Origin: Diprion similis
Taxonomy: Eukaryota > Arthropoda > Insecta > Hymenoptera > Diprionidae
Assembly (NCBI RefSeq): GCF_021155765.1
Contig: NC_060116.1
Coordinates: 1,612,001-1,676,000, forward strand
Length of the DNA: 64,000 nt
Direction of reading: 5' to 3'
Position numbers and translations under genes: made by a program
Shown: positions 23,727 to 36,000 of the stretch, piece after piece
Numbering within the stretch: position 1 is the first letter of the stretch
Layout: every line of letters starts with the position of its first letter
The notes under the pieces: generated by a model
Told to the model about the DNA's origin: nothing
The model's database searches: none
The model's input: only the letters and a program-made list of their open reading frames with translations

Positions 23727-26700
23727 ATGGCCGCCGAAGCATACATGGGACTCGTCGAGCAGATGGGGGAGGCGTACAATTTGCTGCGCGAGCAAACTCC
23801 CGGAGAAGGAAGTCACGATGTCTTTAATTATTGGATTGGTATTGGAGTGGCAAATATACAAGTTTTGCAAGATATTCTTCAACAGCCGAGAATGAGTATG
23901 GGGGCGAAACAGCAAATCCAACATAAGATCTCCCTCATACAATCCTGGGTGGCAAAGATCCAGCAGCAATAGCGGCAGCACGGCCTCGTAATAGGCGGCA
24001 ATATCAGCAGTCCAGCGGGTGTACAGTGGGACGATGTTGACAGCGCTTTTGCTAACCGGATTCGCTCAGGCATTGTCAGCAATCTTGGCCATAAGGATTC
24101 GGAGGTCTTTCTGAGCGACGCGCAGCGGATTATCGTCGGAAAATTGAAGCTGGCACAGCGTAATGAGGGGAATGTGAAGGTCAACATGATATTGACATGC
24201 AAATTTGAAAACGTCAAGCATGATGAGGTCGCTGCGAAAGTTAAAAGCTTTAATACATCCAACGTAACGATCCTCCCATCCAGTGATATAGACGGCTGGT
24301 TCGCGGATGCAAAGAACAAACTGCTCGTACAGGTCGAAGATTTCGAACAACGCGATTCCGGCTGGAGTATGATCGAGATCTTTAATATTGCCGTAAATAT
24401 CAACCAATACCAGCCTCTCGCTGCAGGAGCTTCAACATTCGTCACGCTACCCATGGACATTCAACGCAAGAAGGCGGTGGTCAACGTCAAAAACGAGGAT
24501 GAAAGATGTCTTCTGTGGACCGTTACCGCAGCTCTCCACCCGGTCGATATCAATGTTAGCCAGATGCATAGCTATTGCCGATATATTCGAGAGTTGAACT
24601 GCACAGGCATCAAATTCCCCGCTACTCTGCATGACGTGGAAAAGTTTGAAAAATTAAATAATTTGCGAATCAATGTATATGCAATAGAATCCGAAACTTT
24701 TTCGCATCATGCAAAATCCGAGAAAAGCATCATCGTGCCGATTTATTTGAGTGAAAATCTGCATAGCGCAAACGTTGACACGATTCATCTTCTAATGCTT
24801 GAATGTAATAATTGTTCCGAGCATGATATGAACCGCGAAATTACACCAAGATTCTACTTTGCTTGAATCAAAGATCTCTCACGATTGGTTAGCAAACAAT
24901 TGTCTCAACATAATGGCCAACTGTTTTTATGCGACGGATACCTGTGCCACTTCGCTGTGAAACACGCCTACGACCACCATCGGCAGGATTGTATTATGTT
25001 AAATAAAGTGCGCATGGAATTTCCAAGATCTGAAGATTCAAATTTAAAGTTTAAAAATATCAAAAACAAAGGTACTGTCCCGTTTGTTGTTTACGCCGAT
25101 CTCGAATGTATATTACAATCCGAACCATTAGACGAATTTCAAAACTGTAAAACATATGAAATTCAAAAGCATATCCCGCATAGTGTAGCATACTACGTAC
25201 ATTGCGCGTACGATGAGACCTTATTGGAGTTTCATGGTAAACGCGGCACCGATTGCATAGATTGGTTCATGCAGCAGCTTGAAGATTCATCGGTTAAACT
25301 AAAGTCACGAATAAAAAATATAATTCCGATGGAGTCTCTTATCCTAGTGCAACGCGATCGTCACATGCGCGCGAAAAATTGTCATATCTGCGAAAAGCCG
25401 TTTACTCCCGAGGAGAAAAAGTGCCACGATCATTGTCACTTCACGGGTAAATATCGCGCCCCTGCGCATAATCGGTGTAATTTGAATTTTAGAGAGTCAC
25501 ATACAATTTCAATAGTTTTCCACAATTTGTCCGGTGAGGATTCACATTTTTTGATTAAATCCCTAGCTTTAACTTTTCCCGGAGCGGTTACACTGCTACC
25601 CATAAGTAATAAAAAATATATATCCTTCACGAAGCAGGTTGATGGGACGATGATGCATTTGAGATTCATCGATTCGGTTCGATTTATGGCTAGCAGTATT
25701 GATAAACTTTCTTCGTATTTAGGCGATGTCGACAAACGTATAACACGTAAATTTTACAATAATCCCGCGCAGTTCAGCTTGATCACCCGCAAAGGCGTTT
25801 TTCCTCACGAATACGTCGATTGTTGGGAAAAACTTGACGAAACTCAATTACCTAAAAAGAATCATTTCTACTCACACCTCTGCAATTCGAATATCACAGA
25901 TGCCGATCATGAGCACGCTAAAAATGTTTGGGAAGAATTCCGTTTAGAGTCTTTGGGGGCCTATTCCGATTTATATTTGTAAAGAAAAGGTATTTCTTTA
26001 ATATGAATTTCCCGGGCTCCAGAGTAGCGCGGATAAAGTAGAGAGCGAACGAGTCGGCGGAGCTCGCGAAAGAGAGATAGAGATGAGACAATATTCTCAC
26101 ATGTATAATAAAAAAGAGTGAAAGGAACAGATTGATTAGGAAAGAACCTGAATTGTTGTTTCTTTATTACAGGTGAGAATACAATGTAAATAGTGTAAAT
26201 ATAGTAAGAGATAAACCGAAAATAAATTCTTTATTACAGCAACGCAATCGGTCATTTCTCCTAGTCATCCTAACCTCCAATTGAGAGAGAAACGAGCTAT
26301 ATGACATAGCATTATATATTTGAAGACGGATGTTCTTTTACTTGCTGATATTTTCCAAAATTTCCGGGCTAGCTGTTTTAAAACATACAATTTAGATCGG
26401 TTGCACTACTACACGGCGCCGGGGCTTGCTTTTGACGCGATGCTTAAACACACAAAGGTGAATTTACAAATTTTCGATGATCTCGAAATGGTTTTATTCA
26501 TTGAAAGAGGCATTCGAGGTGGCGTAGCGCAATGTTCTAATCGACAAGCTCGCGCCAATAACAGATTTATGGGCAAAGATTTTGATCCGAATAAGGTGGA
26601 ATCGTATCTTATGTATTTCGATGTGAACAATCTTTGCGGTGCGGCTATGAGTGCACATTTACCAATCGACTCGTTCGAGTGGGAGCATGATCCTAGCGAT

Positions 26701-27817
26701 ATGACAACCCATCCGGACGATTCGCCGATCGGTTACATCTTGGAGGTGGACTTGGACTATCCTACAGAGCTCCACAAGGAACACAAAGACCTACCTCTCT
26801 GTTCGGAGCATTTCACACTGCCAGGTAGTAAATTCCCTGAACTCGCCACCACCCTTCACCCCAAAACGAAGTATATACTACACTATAGAAATTTAAAGCA
26901 ATGTTTGAGTTTAGGTTTGAAATTAGTCAAAGTGTATAGAGTTTTAAAGTTCGCACAATCTCCATGGCTCGAGCCTTACATCACGCTCGACACCAACATG
27001 CGCAAACAGTTCAGAAACGAATTTGAGAAAAACTTTTACAAATTGATGAATAACGCTGTGTTTGGTAAAACTATGGAGAATGTGCGAAATCACACAGATG
27101 TCAAATTAGTTACAAAATGGGAGGAAAGAGTTGGTGCGAGAACGCTTATCGCTAGGGCAAACTTTCATAGTTGCACTGTATTTGAGACCGATATGGTTAT
27201 TATAGAAATGAATCGTGTCAAAGTTTACTTTAGTAAACCAATTTATATCGGTGCGGCGATTTTAGACCTATCAAAAATTATTCCGTACGATTTTCATTAC
27301 AATTATATAAAGCCGAACTTTCCCGACAACAAAGCCAAATTGTTGTACACCGACACAGACAGCTTTATTTACCAATTTAATGTACCCATTATCTACGATA
27401 TCGTCAAACGTGATGTTGACTCAATGTTTGATACCTTGGACTACCCTCCCGACAATGTGTACGGTATTCCGCTCAAGAACAAGAAACGTCTGGGCATAAT
27501 GAAGGACGAGAACAACGGGAAAATTATGACAGAGTTCATTGGGTTACGCCAAAAAACACGTCAACGGTACGAAAGTAAGCAAACGCGCGAAGGGTATCAA
27601 AAATTCAACGCTGAACACCATCACGTTTGACGATTATAAGCGCTGTCTGTTGGCTTACAGGGAATTGGCTCGATCGCAATGTCTAATTCGTAGCAAAAAA
27701 CAGCAAGTAAGCACTATAGTACAGAAGAAATTGGCTCTGCGTTGGCAAGATGACAAGCGGCAATTGATACCTGGGCAGACCGACACCGTACCTTGGGGGT
27801 TTGCCGCTGCCCCATAA
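23727..27817 (+). pseudogene. Protein-primed family B DNA polymerase, Polinton/virus-type (broken), left arm
   Basis: ATG at 23727 has a good context, and one frame can be followed through several breaks. The N-terminal region (23727-24866) has no named domain but is typical of a polymerase family common in insect genomes. The exonuclease domain starts near 25085 with VVYADLECIL (Exo I) and continues with FHNLSGEDSHF and [11 protein letters not shown] (Exo II and III). Between Exo I and II lies a treble-clef nuclease-like insert (CHICEKPF, HDHCH, HNRCN; about 25380-25490). The polymerase part has [18 protein letters not shown] and YTDTDSF (about 27343). Breaks are TAG at 23970, TGA at 24864 (expected Trp), a 335-bp insertion at 25980 and a frameshift with loss near 27550; the end is in another frame. 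In Polintons and related viruses such an enzyme copies a linear genome from a terminal protein. Confidence 0.85.
25980..26314. mobile_element. 335-bp non-autonomous insertion in the polymerase gene (left arm)
   Basis: TATATTTG is found at both borders (25972-25979 and 26315-26322), an 8-bp duplication. Removing one copy and the insert restores the frame from DLYL into KTDVLLL. The insert has stops in all frames. It contains a doubled TTCTTTATTACAG motif (about 26160 and 26230) and no clear terminal inverted repeat. An 8-bp duplication fits hAT-type insertion or, less likely, a truncated retro-insertion. An intron was considered and rejected because GT-AG positions do not restore the frame. 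Confidence 0.65.
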
Positions 27818-29270
27818 AAGTAATTATAGGATTAACTGTATGTATGAAACTGCCACGAATACTTACGTTCGAAACCTCGGACGATCCTTTCTCAAATTAT
27901 TAATTCAATAATGAAAAAAAAAAATTTCAGAAACGAAGAAAGGTTTTCAGAAGATGAAAAAAAGTTTTCCGGAAATGAAAAAAATGTTTTCAAAAAACAA
28001 AGAAAAGTCTTCAGAAAACAAAATCCCTATTTGATTAACACGTAAAAAAAGTTTTCCGACTATGAAAAAAGGTTTTCCAGAAATGAAAGAAAAATTTCCA
28101 AAAATAAACATGTGTATCAACCCGATGGAGAAAATTCCTTGCATCATTATCATTATTGTTATTACGGATATGATCTTTATGTATACATGGGAAAGAATTG
28201 ACGAAATATTTTGTATAACTGTATATTTTATTGTTATTCTGGAGAATAAATACAAATTATGCTGCACTTCTGTTTTATTTATCCAACTGTTGTGTGAACT
28301 GCCCAAGCACAGCCAAGTCACATGGAGCTGATCCCCACGCTTGCATAATACTTTTCCCACTAGGTAGCCATTGGGGTATTTTACATTACGGATCTTGATA
28401 ATCGGTAAGTTTGTACGTCGTTGGATTGGTATTTTTCAAGTCGTTCACGGTGAATATTTCCGTTATCCAATTGGGCGTATACATTAATTGCATAACATCG
28501 AATCATTTCACTTAATGCGATGCTACTTACGTCAATCATCTGCTTATGAAAAGTACAAACCCTCACCAACGCTTATCATGTCCAACCGCCTCATCCTCGC
28601 CCCCCATCCTCCTTTCCTTCCTCCTTCCTCCTTCCCCGTCTTGTCACTTCCTCTTTATCATCTCAATCCGTCGGCCTGTGGTGAAATTTTGAGTACGTGA
28701 AAAAATATAAATATCTAAATAAATAAGTAAGAACATTGAAAAGGGCTCGAAATAAAAATCATTCTGCATGCTAGTTAAATAGGAAAATGCTGGAAAATAG
28801 AAAAAAAAAATCAAAATGCAGAACAACCAAGACAATCAGCTAAGCCGTTTATTTTAACCCACAATATTAGGGGGTTCGGTAGGCTGAAAGATCTAACTCC
28901 GAGTCAGGGGGGCCTTTTAGCTACTGAGCAGCAATGACCGGAAGTAATTCATACCTGGAGCAAGTCGGCACCTTACCTGCTATAAAATGTGTAGATATAC
29001 CCGTTTGGCGTCTCGGGAAGTCCTTCTTCAGACCCAGACGCCACCCCTCCAAGGTCGTATTGAATGGATCGAAGTTTCAAATATGCGATTTTACATTTTA
29101 TGTATTAAATAATTGATAAATATTCAAACAATGGGAGCGGGAACATCCAAACCAGCATCCATGACGTCATATGCTCAAGCGATTGATAGGGGCGTTCAGA
29201 CTCAAGCACGTTTTCCGAGCAGCATAGCCAACGTGATAACCAAAAATCATAGTTATAATGATTTTATACA

Positions 29271-29276
<6 letters not shown>
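27818..29276. other. Non-coding inner part of left arm
   Basis: Downstream of the polymerase. 27912-28105 holds degenerate short repeats built on GTTTTCCGGAAATGAAAAAA-like units of about 23 bases. The remainder (28106-29276) shows no protein family; a few AT-rich frames are not credible. It is mirrored at 31600-33058. Confidence 0.45.

Positions 29277-29313
<37 letters not shown>
29277..29313. repeat. (TA)n tract at the palindrome centre, left side
   Basis: Pure TA dinucleotide run abutting the TG start of the LTR-like element at 29314. With the tract at 31545 it would have formed one continuous (TA)n dyad before that insertion. Confidence 0.95.
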
Positions 29314-29316
<3 letters not shown>

Positions 29317-31541
29317 AACATTGCGCTCATAACGCATGTTATAGACCGCCACCTCCACCCCAAATTCTCGTATAAAAAGGTAGCGACGAGAAGTCATGGC
29401 ATACAATATGGGCGGAATTAAAATTAAATAGAATATTTTCCTCATCCTGTTTGCTTTAAATATCTCTCCCTATGTCCCGACTACCTCCAATCCCTTCCCA
29501 TGAGCGGTCAACCCGAGAGCACGCCAAGGAGGAGAACGCCGGCAGCACCTCACCTCCCGCACGATCCTAACAACCTGGACATGAACGTTTTTAACAACTT
29601 GGAAATGAACGCTTCTAACAACCTGGGAATGCGAGCATCTCTTCGGATTCACCCCGGGCAGGTTCCTTAACGCCCCAGCCGAGTACCTGGGTCTCTGCTC
29701 CCGAACTCCCGAGATATCTCCAGGGCTGCCGCCTATCGACGGGACTGTGTCCATTAACTAAAGGGAAAGAGCATCTACGAACGACTGCCGCCGAGGCCGA
29801 ACGACGTCTAGCCAATTCCGCCAATTCCCAATACCGCTAACATCATCTGGCGTCAAATGGGTGAACCGCAAATCCTGATGGTCCAACATCGCAGTTTCAT
29901 CTTTACCGAAAAGTCGCAAACTCTTCCTCGGCGGGCCGACAACGGCCCTGACTACCGGCAGTGAACGTAACCACCCTCGCTCGACCCCGCTCAACCTGAC
30001 GGTTAGCCGCCTATCGCACTACGAGAGGAACCCAGAGAAACAGCTGAGAGCCACGAGCCCTGCCCGGACACCTACCGGCCGGCTTCTCCAGAGACAACGC
30101 GCCAATGCCATCTCCCGATTGTCTTCTGTTACTGTTTTTGGCAACGCTAACGAAGCTAGAACAAGACCGCCATGATAGCGTCACTTCTCGTCCTGCTACG
30201 ATAGCGACTTGACGTACTTTAGCATCCCTCAAATTGCCTACGTATTGTTTTTTTTGTTTGGTGTTAGTTGTGATTGTTCGTAAACCGGATTACTAACTCC
30301 TGCATTTTGTGAGTAAGCTTCCCTTCCCGCACGACTCCCCGAGTTATTACCTTGAATCTCTCTTGAATATATCTCTTTCCGATTTAGACGCAACCGATCG
30401 AAGCCGGCATTACCGGTGCTTCCATCCGTTGCTTTTTTCTCGGGTTTTCGTGTGCTTATGACCCATAGATTGACTACCTTTTAATTTATTTACCTGGTGT
30501 GTGCTAATATTTTGTTAATATTCTCATCCCCATTTCATTTCTATTGTATTATCACGTGTGTCACACCCCCCCCCCCCCCCCCCCCCCCCGCCTTTGTGTG
30601 AGTGTGTGTGTGCATGTGCGTACGATTCTTTATTTGTATTAGTAGCGTCTCTTCATTATTCCGCCCATATCTAGTCCATATACTCCGTGTCACAGTATAG
30701 TTTGTTACCAACATCGCGTATAGTCGACCGCAATTGTTAATATAAAATAACAAGGACCGAGAAAATAGTCAGTATTCGATAAATATTCGCGACCACTACC
30801 GAGTGTTGTCCCTTTTGTATAATATCTTCCTGCCTGTTTGTATTGTTCATATCGTTCTAACTATTGTGATCTTGTGATATTATATCAAATAAGTCCTAGA
30901 GTAATTAATATTCAATTCCCGCGTTTGTAATTATCGATAAATAATTTGTTGAAATATTGTATGTCGAGTTAGGTGTTCTAGTTTGGCCATTTTGTGTCGC
31001 TTAGCTTGGCGTCACCGTCCATTAATTGTATCTCTGATATTAATTCTTTTGTTAAAACCTTGTTATTCTCGTTTCTTCGGCCCCCCCCCCCCGTGTTTCC
31101 CGTCGCCTTCCGCGACGCGTCGCGGGGACCTATCTGTACTCTGTTTTACCGACGAAGTGGCATGTTCAAGGTTAAGTAGTTGAGACCTTCCTTATCTACC
31201 TCAAATAAATCCCTCTTTTACCTACTAGCCTACGGTGCTTTGTTGTACGTGTTTTGTTTCACTCTTTGCCCCCACGTTCCCCTCTGCCAAAAACTGACAG
31301 CTGAGCATCCCGAGGTCAAGGACCGCAGCTCAAAGCAGCTGTTTACCTCCTTTTTTTTTCTTTTTCTTTTGATCTGCTTTAACGTATCACTACCTATATC
31401 GTGGTCATTGCGACCTGGCGCCCAACAGCTCTTCCCTTTTGGATTTCAATTGAATTTTAAAATTATTCCTGGTGCACGTTGCGAGCGTTTGCTGGCGACC
31501 TAGCTTGTCCTTGGATTCCCCGTAAGGTGAGTGTGGCCGTT

Positions 31542-31544
<3 letters not shown>
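29314..31544 (+). mobile_element. LTR-like element 'D' inserted at the palindrome dyad (2,231 bp)
   Basis: It starts TGTAACATTG and ends GGCCGTTACA, with 6-bp inverted termini TGTAAC/GTTACA, and is flanked by ATAT on each side within (TA)n. This matches a gypsy-type LTR insertion; LTR C starts and ends alike. TATAAAAAGG lies 57 bp in (29371-29380). A TGGCGCCCAAC motif near 31414, resembling a Lys-type tRNA primer-binding site, and a splice-donor-like AGGTGAGT near 31525 lie close to the right end. The object could therefore be a long solo LTR or an LTR plus leader rather than a plain LTR. It contains a run of about 25 C near 30566-30590 and a C13 run near 31081. No coding region was recognised. 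Confidence 0.65.
29371..29380 (+). promoter_or_regulatory. TATA-box-like motif in LTR D
   Basis: TATAAAAAGG, 57 bp from the TG end. A good match to the TATA consensus in a position that would make a very short U3 region, so its role is uncertain. Confidence 0.4.

Positions 31545-31599
<55 letters not shown>
31545..31599. repeat. (TA)n tract at the palindrome centre, right side
   Basis: TA dinucleotide run directly after the ACA end of element D. It is about 15 bp longer than the left tract. Confidence 0.95.
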
Positions 31600-31605
<6 letters not shown>

Positions 31606-33058
31606 TGTATAAAATCATTATAACTATGATTTTTGGTTATCACGTTGGCTATGCTGCTCGGAAAACGTGCTTGAGTCTGAACGCCCCTATCAATCGCTTG
31701 AGCATATGACGTCATGGATGCTGGTTTGGATGTTCCCGCTCCCATTGTTTGAATATTTATCAATTATTTAATACATAAAATGTAAAATCGCATATTTGAA
31801 ACTTCGATCCATTCAATACGACCTTGGAGGGGTGGCGTCTGGGTCTGAAGAAGGACTTCCCGAGACGCCAAACGGGTATATCTACACATTTTATAGCAGG
31901 TAAGGTGCCGACTTGCTCCAGGTATGAATTACTTCCGGTCATTGCTGCTCAGTAGCTAAAAGGCCCCCCTGACTCGGAGTTAGATCTTTCAGCCTACCGA
32001 ACCCCCTAATATTGTGGGTTAAAATAAACGGCTTAGCTGATTGTCTTGGTTGTTCTGCATTTTGATTTTTTTTTTCTATTTTCCAGCATTTTCCTATTTA
32101 ACTAGCATGCAGAATGATTTTTATTTCGAGCCCTTTTCAATGTTCTTACTTATTTATTTAGATATTTATATTTTTTCACGTACTCAAAATTTCACCACAG
32201 GCCGACGGATTGAGATGATAAAGAGGAAGTGACAAGACGGGGAAGGAGGAAGGAGGAAGGAAAGGAGGATGGGGGGCGAGGATGAGGCGGTTGGACATGA
32301 TAAGCGTTGGTGAGGGTTTGTACTTTTCATAAGCAGATGATTGACGTAAGTAGCATCGCATTAAGTGAAATGATTCGATGTTATGCAATTAATGTATACG
32401 CCCAATTGGATAACGGAAATATTCACCGTGAACGACTTGAAAAATACCAATCCAACGACGTACAAACTTACCGATTATCAAGATCCGTAATGTAAAATAC
32501 CCCAATGGCTACCTAGTGGGAAAAGTATTATGCAAGCGTGGGGATCAGCTCCATGTGACTTGGCTGTGCTTGGGCAGTTCACACAACAGTTGGATAAATA
32601 AAACAGAAGTGCAGCATAATTTGTATTTATTCTCCAGAATAACAATAAAATATACAGTTATACAAAATATTTCGTCAATTCTTTCCCATGTATACATAAA
32701 GATCATATCCGTAATAACAATAATGATAATGATGCAAGGAATTTTCTCCATCGGGTTGATACACATGTTTATTTTTGGAAATTTTTCTTTCATTTCTGGA
32801 AAACCTTTTTTCATAGTCGGAAAACTTTTTTTACGTGTTAATCAAATAGGGATTTTGTTTTCTGAAGACTTTTCTTTGTTTTTTGAAAACATTTTTTTCA
32901 TTTCCGGAAAACTTTTTTTCATCTTCTGAAAACCTTTCTTCGTTTCTGAAATTTTTTTTTTTCATTATTGAATTAATAATTTGAGAAAGGATCGTCCGAG
33001 GTTTCGAACGTAAGTATTCGTGGCAGTTTCATACATACAGTTAATCCTATAATTACTT

Positions 33059-36000
33059 TTATGGGGCAGCGGCAAACCCCCAAGGTACGGTGTCGGTCTG
33101 CCCAGGTATCAATTGCCGCTTGTCATCTTGCCAACGCAGAGCCAATTTCTTCTGTACTATAGTGCTTACTTGCTGTTTTTTGCTACGAATTAGACATTGC
33201 GATCGAGCCAATTCCCTGTAAGCCAACAGACAGCGCTTATAATCGTCAAACGTGATGGTGTTCAGCGTTGAATTTTTGATACCCTTCGCGCGTTTGCTTA
33301 CTTTCGTACCGTTGACGTGTTTTTTGGCGTAACCCAATGAACTCTGTCATAATTTTCCCGTTGTTCTCGTCCTTCATTATGCCCAGACGTTTCTTGTTCT
33401 TGAGCGGAATACCGTACACATTGTCGGGAGGGTAGTCCAAGGTATCAAACATTGAGTCAACATCACGTTTGACGATATCGTAGATAATGGGTACATTAAA
33501 TTGGTAAATAAAGCTGTCTGTGTCGGTGTACAACAATTTGGCTTTGTTGTCGGGAAAGTTCGGCTTTATATAATTGTAATGAAAATCGTACGGAATAATT
33601 TTTGATAGGTCTAAAATCGCCGCACCGATATAAATTGGTTTACTAAAGTAAACTTTGACACGATTCATTTCTATAATAACCATATCGGTCTCAAATACAG
33701 TGCAACTATGAAAGTTTGCCCTAGCGATAAGCGTTCTCGCACCAACTCTTTCCTCCCATTTTGTAACTAATTTGACATCTGTGTGATTTCGCACATTCTC
33801 CATAGTTTTACCAAACACAGCGTTATTCATCAATTTGTAAAAGTTTTTCTCAAATTCGTTTCTGAACTGTTTGCGCATGTTGGTGTCGAGCGTGATGTAA
33901 GGCTCGAGCCATGGAGATTGTGCGAACTTTAAAACTCTATACACTTTGACTAATTTCAAACCTAAACTCAAACATTGCTTTAAATTTCTATAGTGTAGTA
34001 TATACTTCGTTTTGGGGTGAAGGGTGGTGGCGAGTTCAGGGAATTTACTACCTGGCAGTGTGAAATGCTCCGAACAGAGAGGTAGGTCTTTGTGTTCCTT
34101 GTGGAGCTCTGTAGGATAGTCCAAGTCCACCTCCAAGATGTAACCGATCGGCGAATCGTCCGGATGGGTTGTCATATCGCTAGGATCATGCTCCCACTCG
34201 AACGAGTCGATTGGTAAATGTGCACTCATAGCCGCACCGCAAAGATTGTTCACATCGAAATACATAAGATACGATTCCACCTTATTCGGATCAAAATCTT
34301 TGCCCATAAATCTGTTATTGGCGCGAGCTTGTCGATTAGAACATTGCGCTACGCCACCTCGAATGCCTCTTTCAATGAATAAAACCATTTCGAGATCATC
34401 GAAAATTTGTAAATTCACCTTTGTGTGTTTAAGCATCGCGTCAAAAGCAAGCCCCGGCGCCGTGTAGTAGTGCAACCGATCTAAATTGTATGTTTTAAAA
34501 CAGCTAGCCCGGAAATTTTGGAAAATATCAGCAAGTAAAAGAACATCCGTCTTCAAATATATAATGCTATGTCATATAGCTCGTTTCTCTCTCAATTGGA
34601 GGTTAGGATGACTAGGAGAAATGACCGATTGCGTTGCTGTAATAAAGAATTTATTTTCGGTTTATCTCTTACTATATTTACACTATTTACATTGTATTCT
34701 CACCTGTAATAAAGAAACAACAATTCAGGTTCTTTCCTAATCAATCTGTTCCTTTCACTCTTTTTTATTATACATGTGAGAATATTGTCTCATCTCTATC
34801 TCTCTTTCGCGAGCTCCGCCGACTCGTTCGCTCTCTACTTTATCCGCGCTACTCTGGAGCCCGGGAAATTCATATTAAAGAAATACCTTTTCTTTACAAA
34901 TATAAATCGGAATAGGCCCCCAAAGACTCTAAACGGAATTCTTCCCAAACATTTTTAGCGTGCTCATGATCGGCATCTGTGATATTCGAATTGCAGAGGT
35001 GTGAGTAGAAATGATTCTTTTTAGGTAATTGAGTTTCGTCAAGTTTTTCCCAACAATCGACGTATTCGTGAGGAAAAACGCCTTTGCGGGTGATCAAGCT
35101 GAACTGCGCGGGATTATTGTAAAATTTACGTGTTATACGTTTGTCGACATCGCCTAAATACGAAGAAAGTTTATCAATACTGCTAGCCATAAATCGAACC
35201 GAATCGATGAATCTCAAATGCATCATCGTCCCATCAACCTGCTTCGTGAAGGATATATATTTTTTATTACTTATGGGTAGCAGTGTAACCGCTCCGGGAA
35301 AAGTTAAAGCTAGGGATTTAATCAAAAAATGTGAATCCTCACCGGACAAATTGTGGAAAACTATTGAAATTGTATGTGACTCTCTAAAATTCAAATTACA
35401 CCGATTATGCGCAGGGGCGCGATATTTACCCGTGAAGTGACAATGATCGTGGCACTTTTTCTCCTCGGGAGTAAACGGCTTTTCGCAGATATGACAATTT
35501 TTCGCGCGCATGTGACGATCGCGTTGCACTAGGATAAGAGACTCCATCGGAATTATATTTTTTATTCGTGACTTTAGTTTAACCGATGAATCTTCAAGCT
35601 GCTGCATGAACCAATCTATGCAATCGGTGCCGCGTTTACCATGAAACTCCAATAAGGTCTCATCGTACGCGCAATGTACGTAGTATGCTACACTGTGCGG
35701 GATATGCTTTTGAATTTCATATGTTTTACAGTTTTGAAATTCGTCTAATGGTTCGGATTGTAATATACATTCGAGATCGGCGTAAACAACAAACGGGACA
35801 GTACCTTTGTTTTTGATATTTTTAAACTTTAAATTTGAATCTTCAGATCTTGGAAATTCCATGCGCACTTTATTTAACATAATACAATCCTGCCGATGGT
35901 GGTCGTAGGCGTGTTTCACAGCGAAGTGGCACAGGTATCCGTCGCATAAAAACAGTTGGCCATTATGTTGAGACAATTGTTTGCTAACCAATCGTGAGAG

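Larger units (their letters stand above)
20735..29313. repeat. Giant palindrome, left arm (8.58 kb)
   Basis: The whole segment reappears in reverse complement at 31545-40145. Mirror coordinates sum to 60876 near the centre and 60880 at the outer end. The 4-bp drift is accounted for by two homopolymer runs (a G run at about 23025-23040 and a C run at about 23602-23611). Substitutions seen are few inside the arms and denser in the last 60 bp at the outer edge. The arm carries a broken family B DNA polymerase gene, exon-like segments and a (TA)n tract at its inner end. The outer boundary is taken at AACGGCAT (20735-20742 and 40138-40145), beyond which alignment fails. Confidence 0.95.

Noticed and set aside
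23879..24460. 193-codon minus-strand open frame, mirrored at 36416-36997
   Set aside because: Antisense of the polymerase pseudogene; the sense strand carries the conserved family sequence.
25980..26314. Intron in the polymerase gene
   Set aside because: No GT-AG pair at the borders restores the frame, while removing one copy of the 8-bp duplication does.
31479..31763. Frames with a run of alternating Ile-Tyr
   Set aside because: Translation of the (TA)n tract at the palindrome centre.
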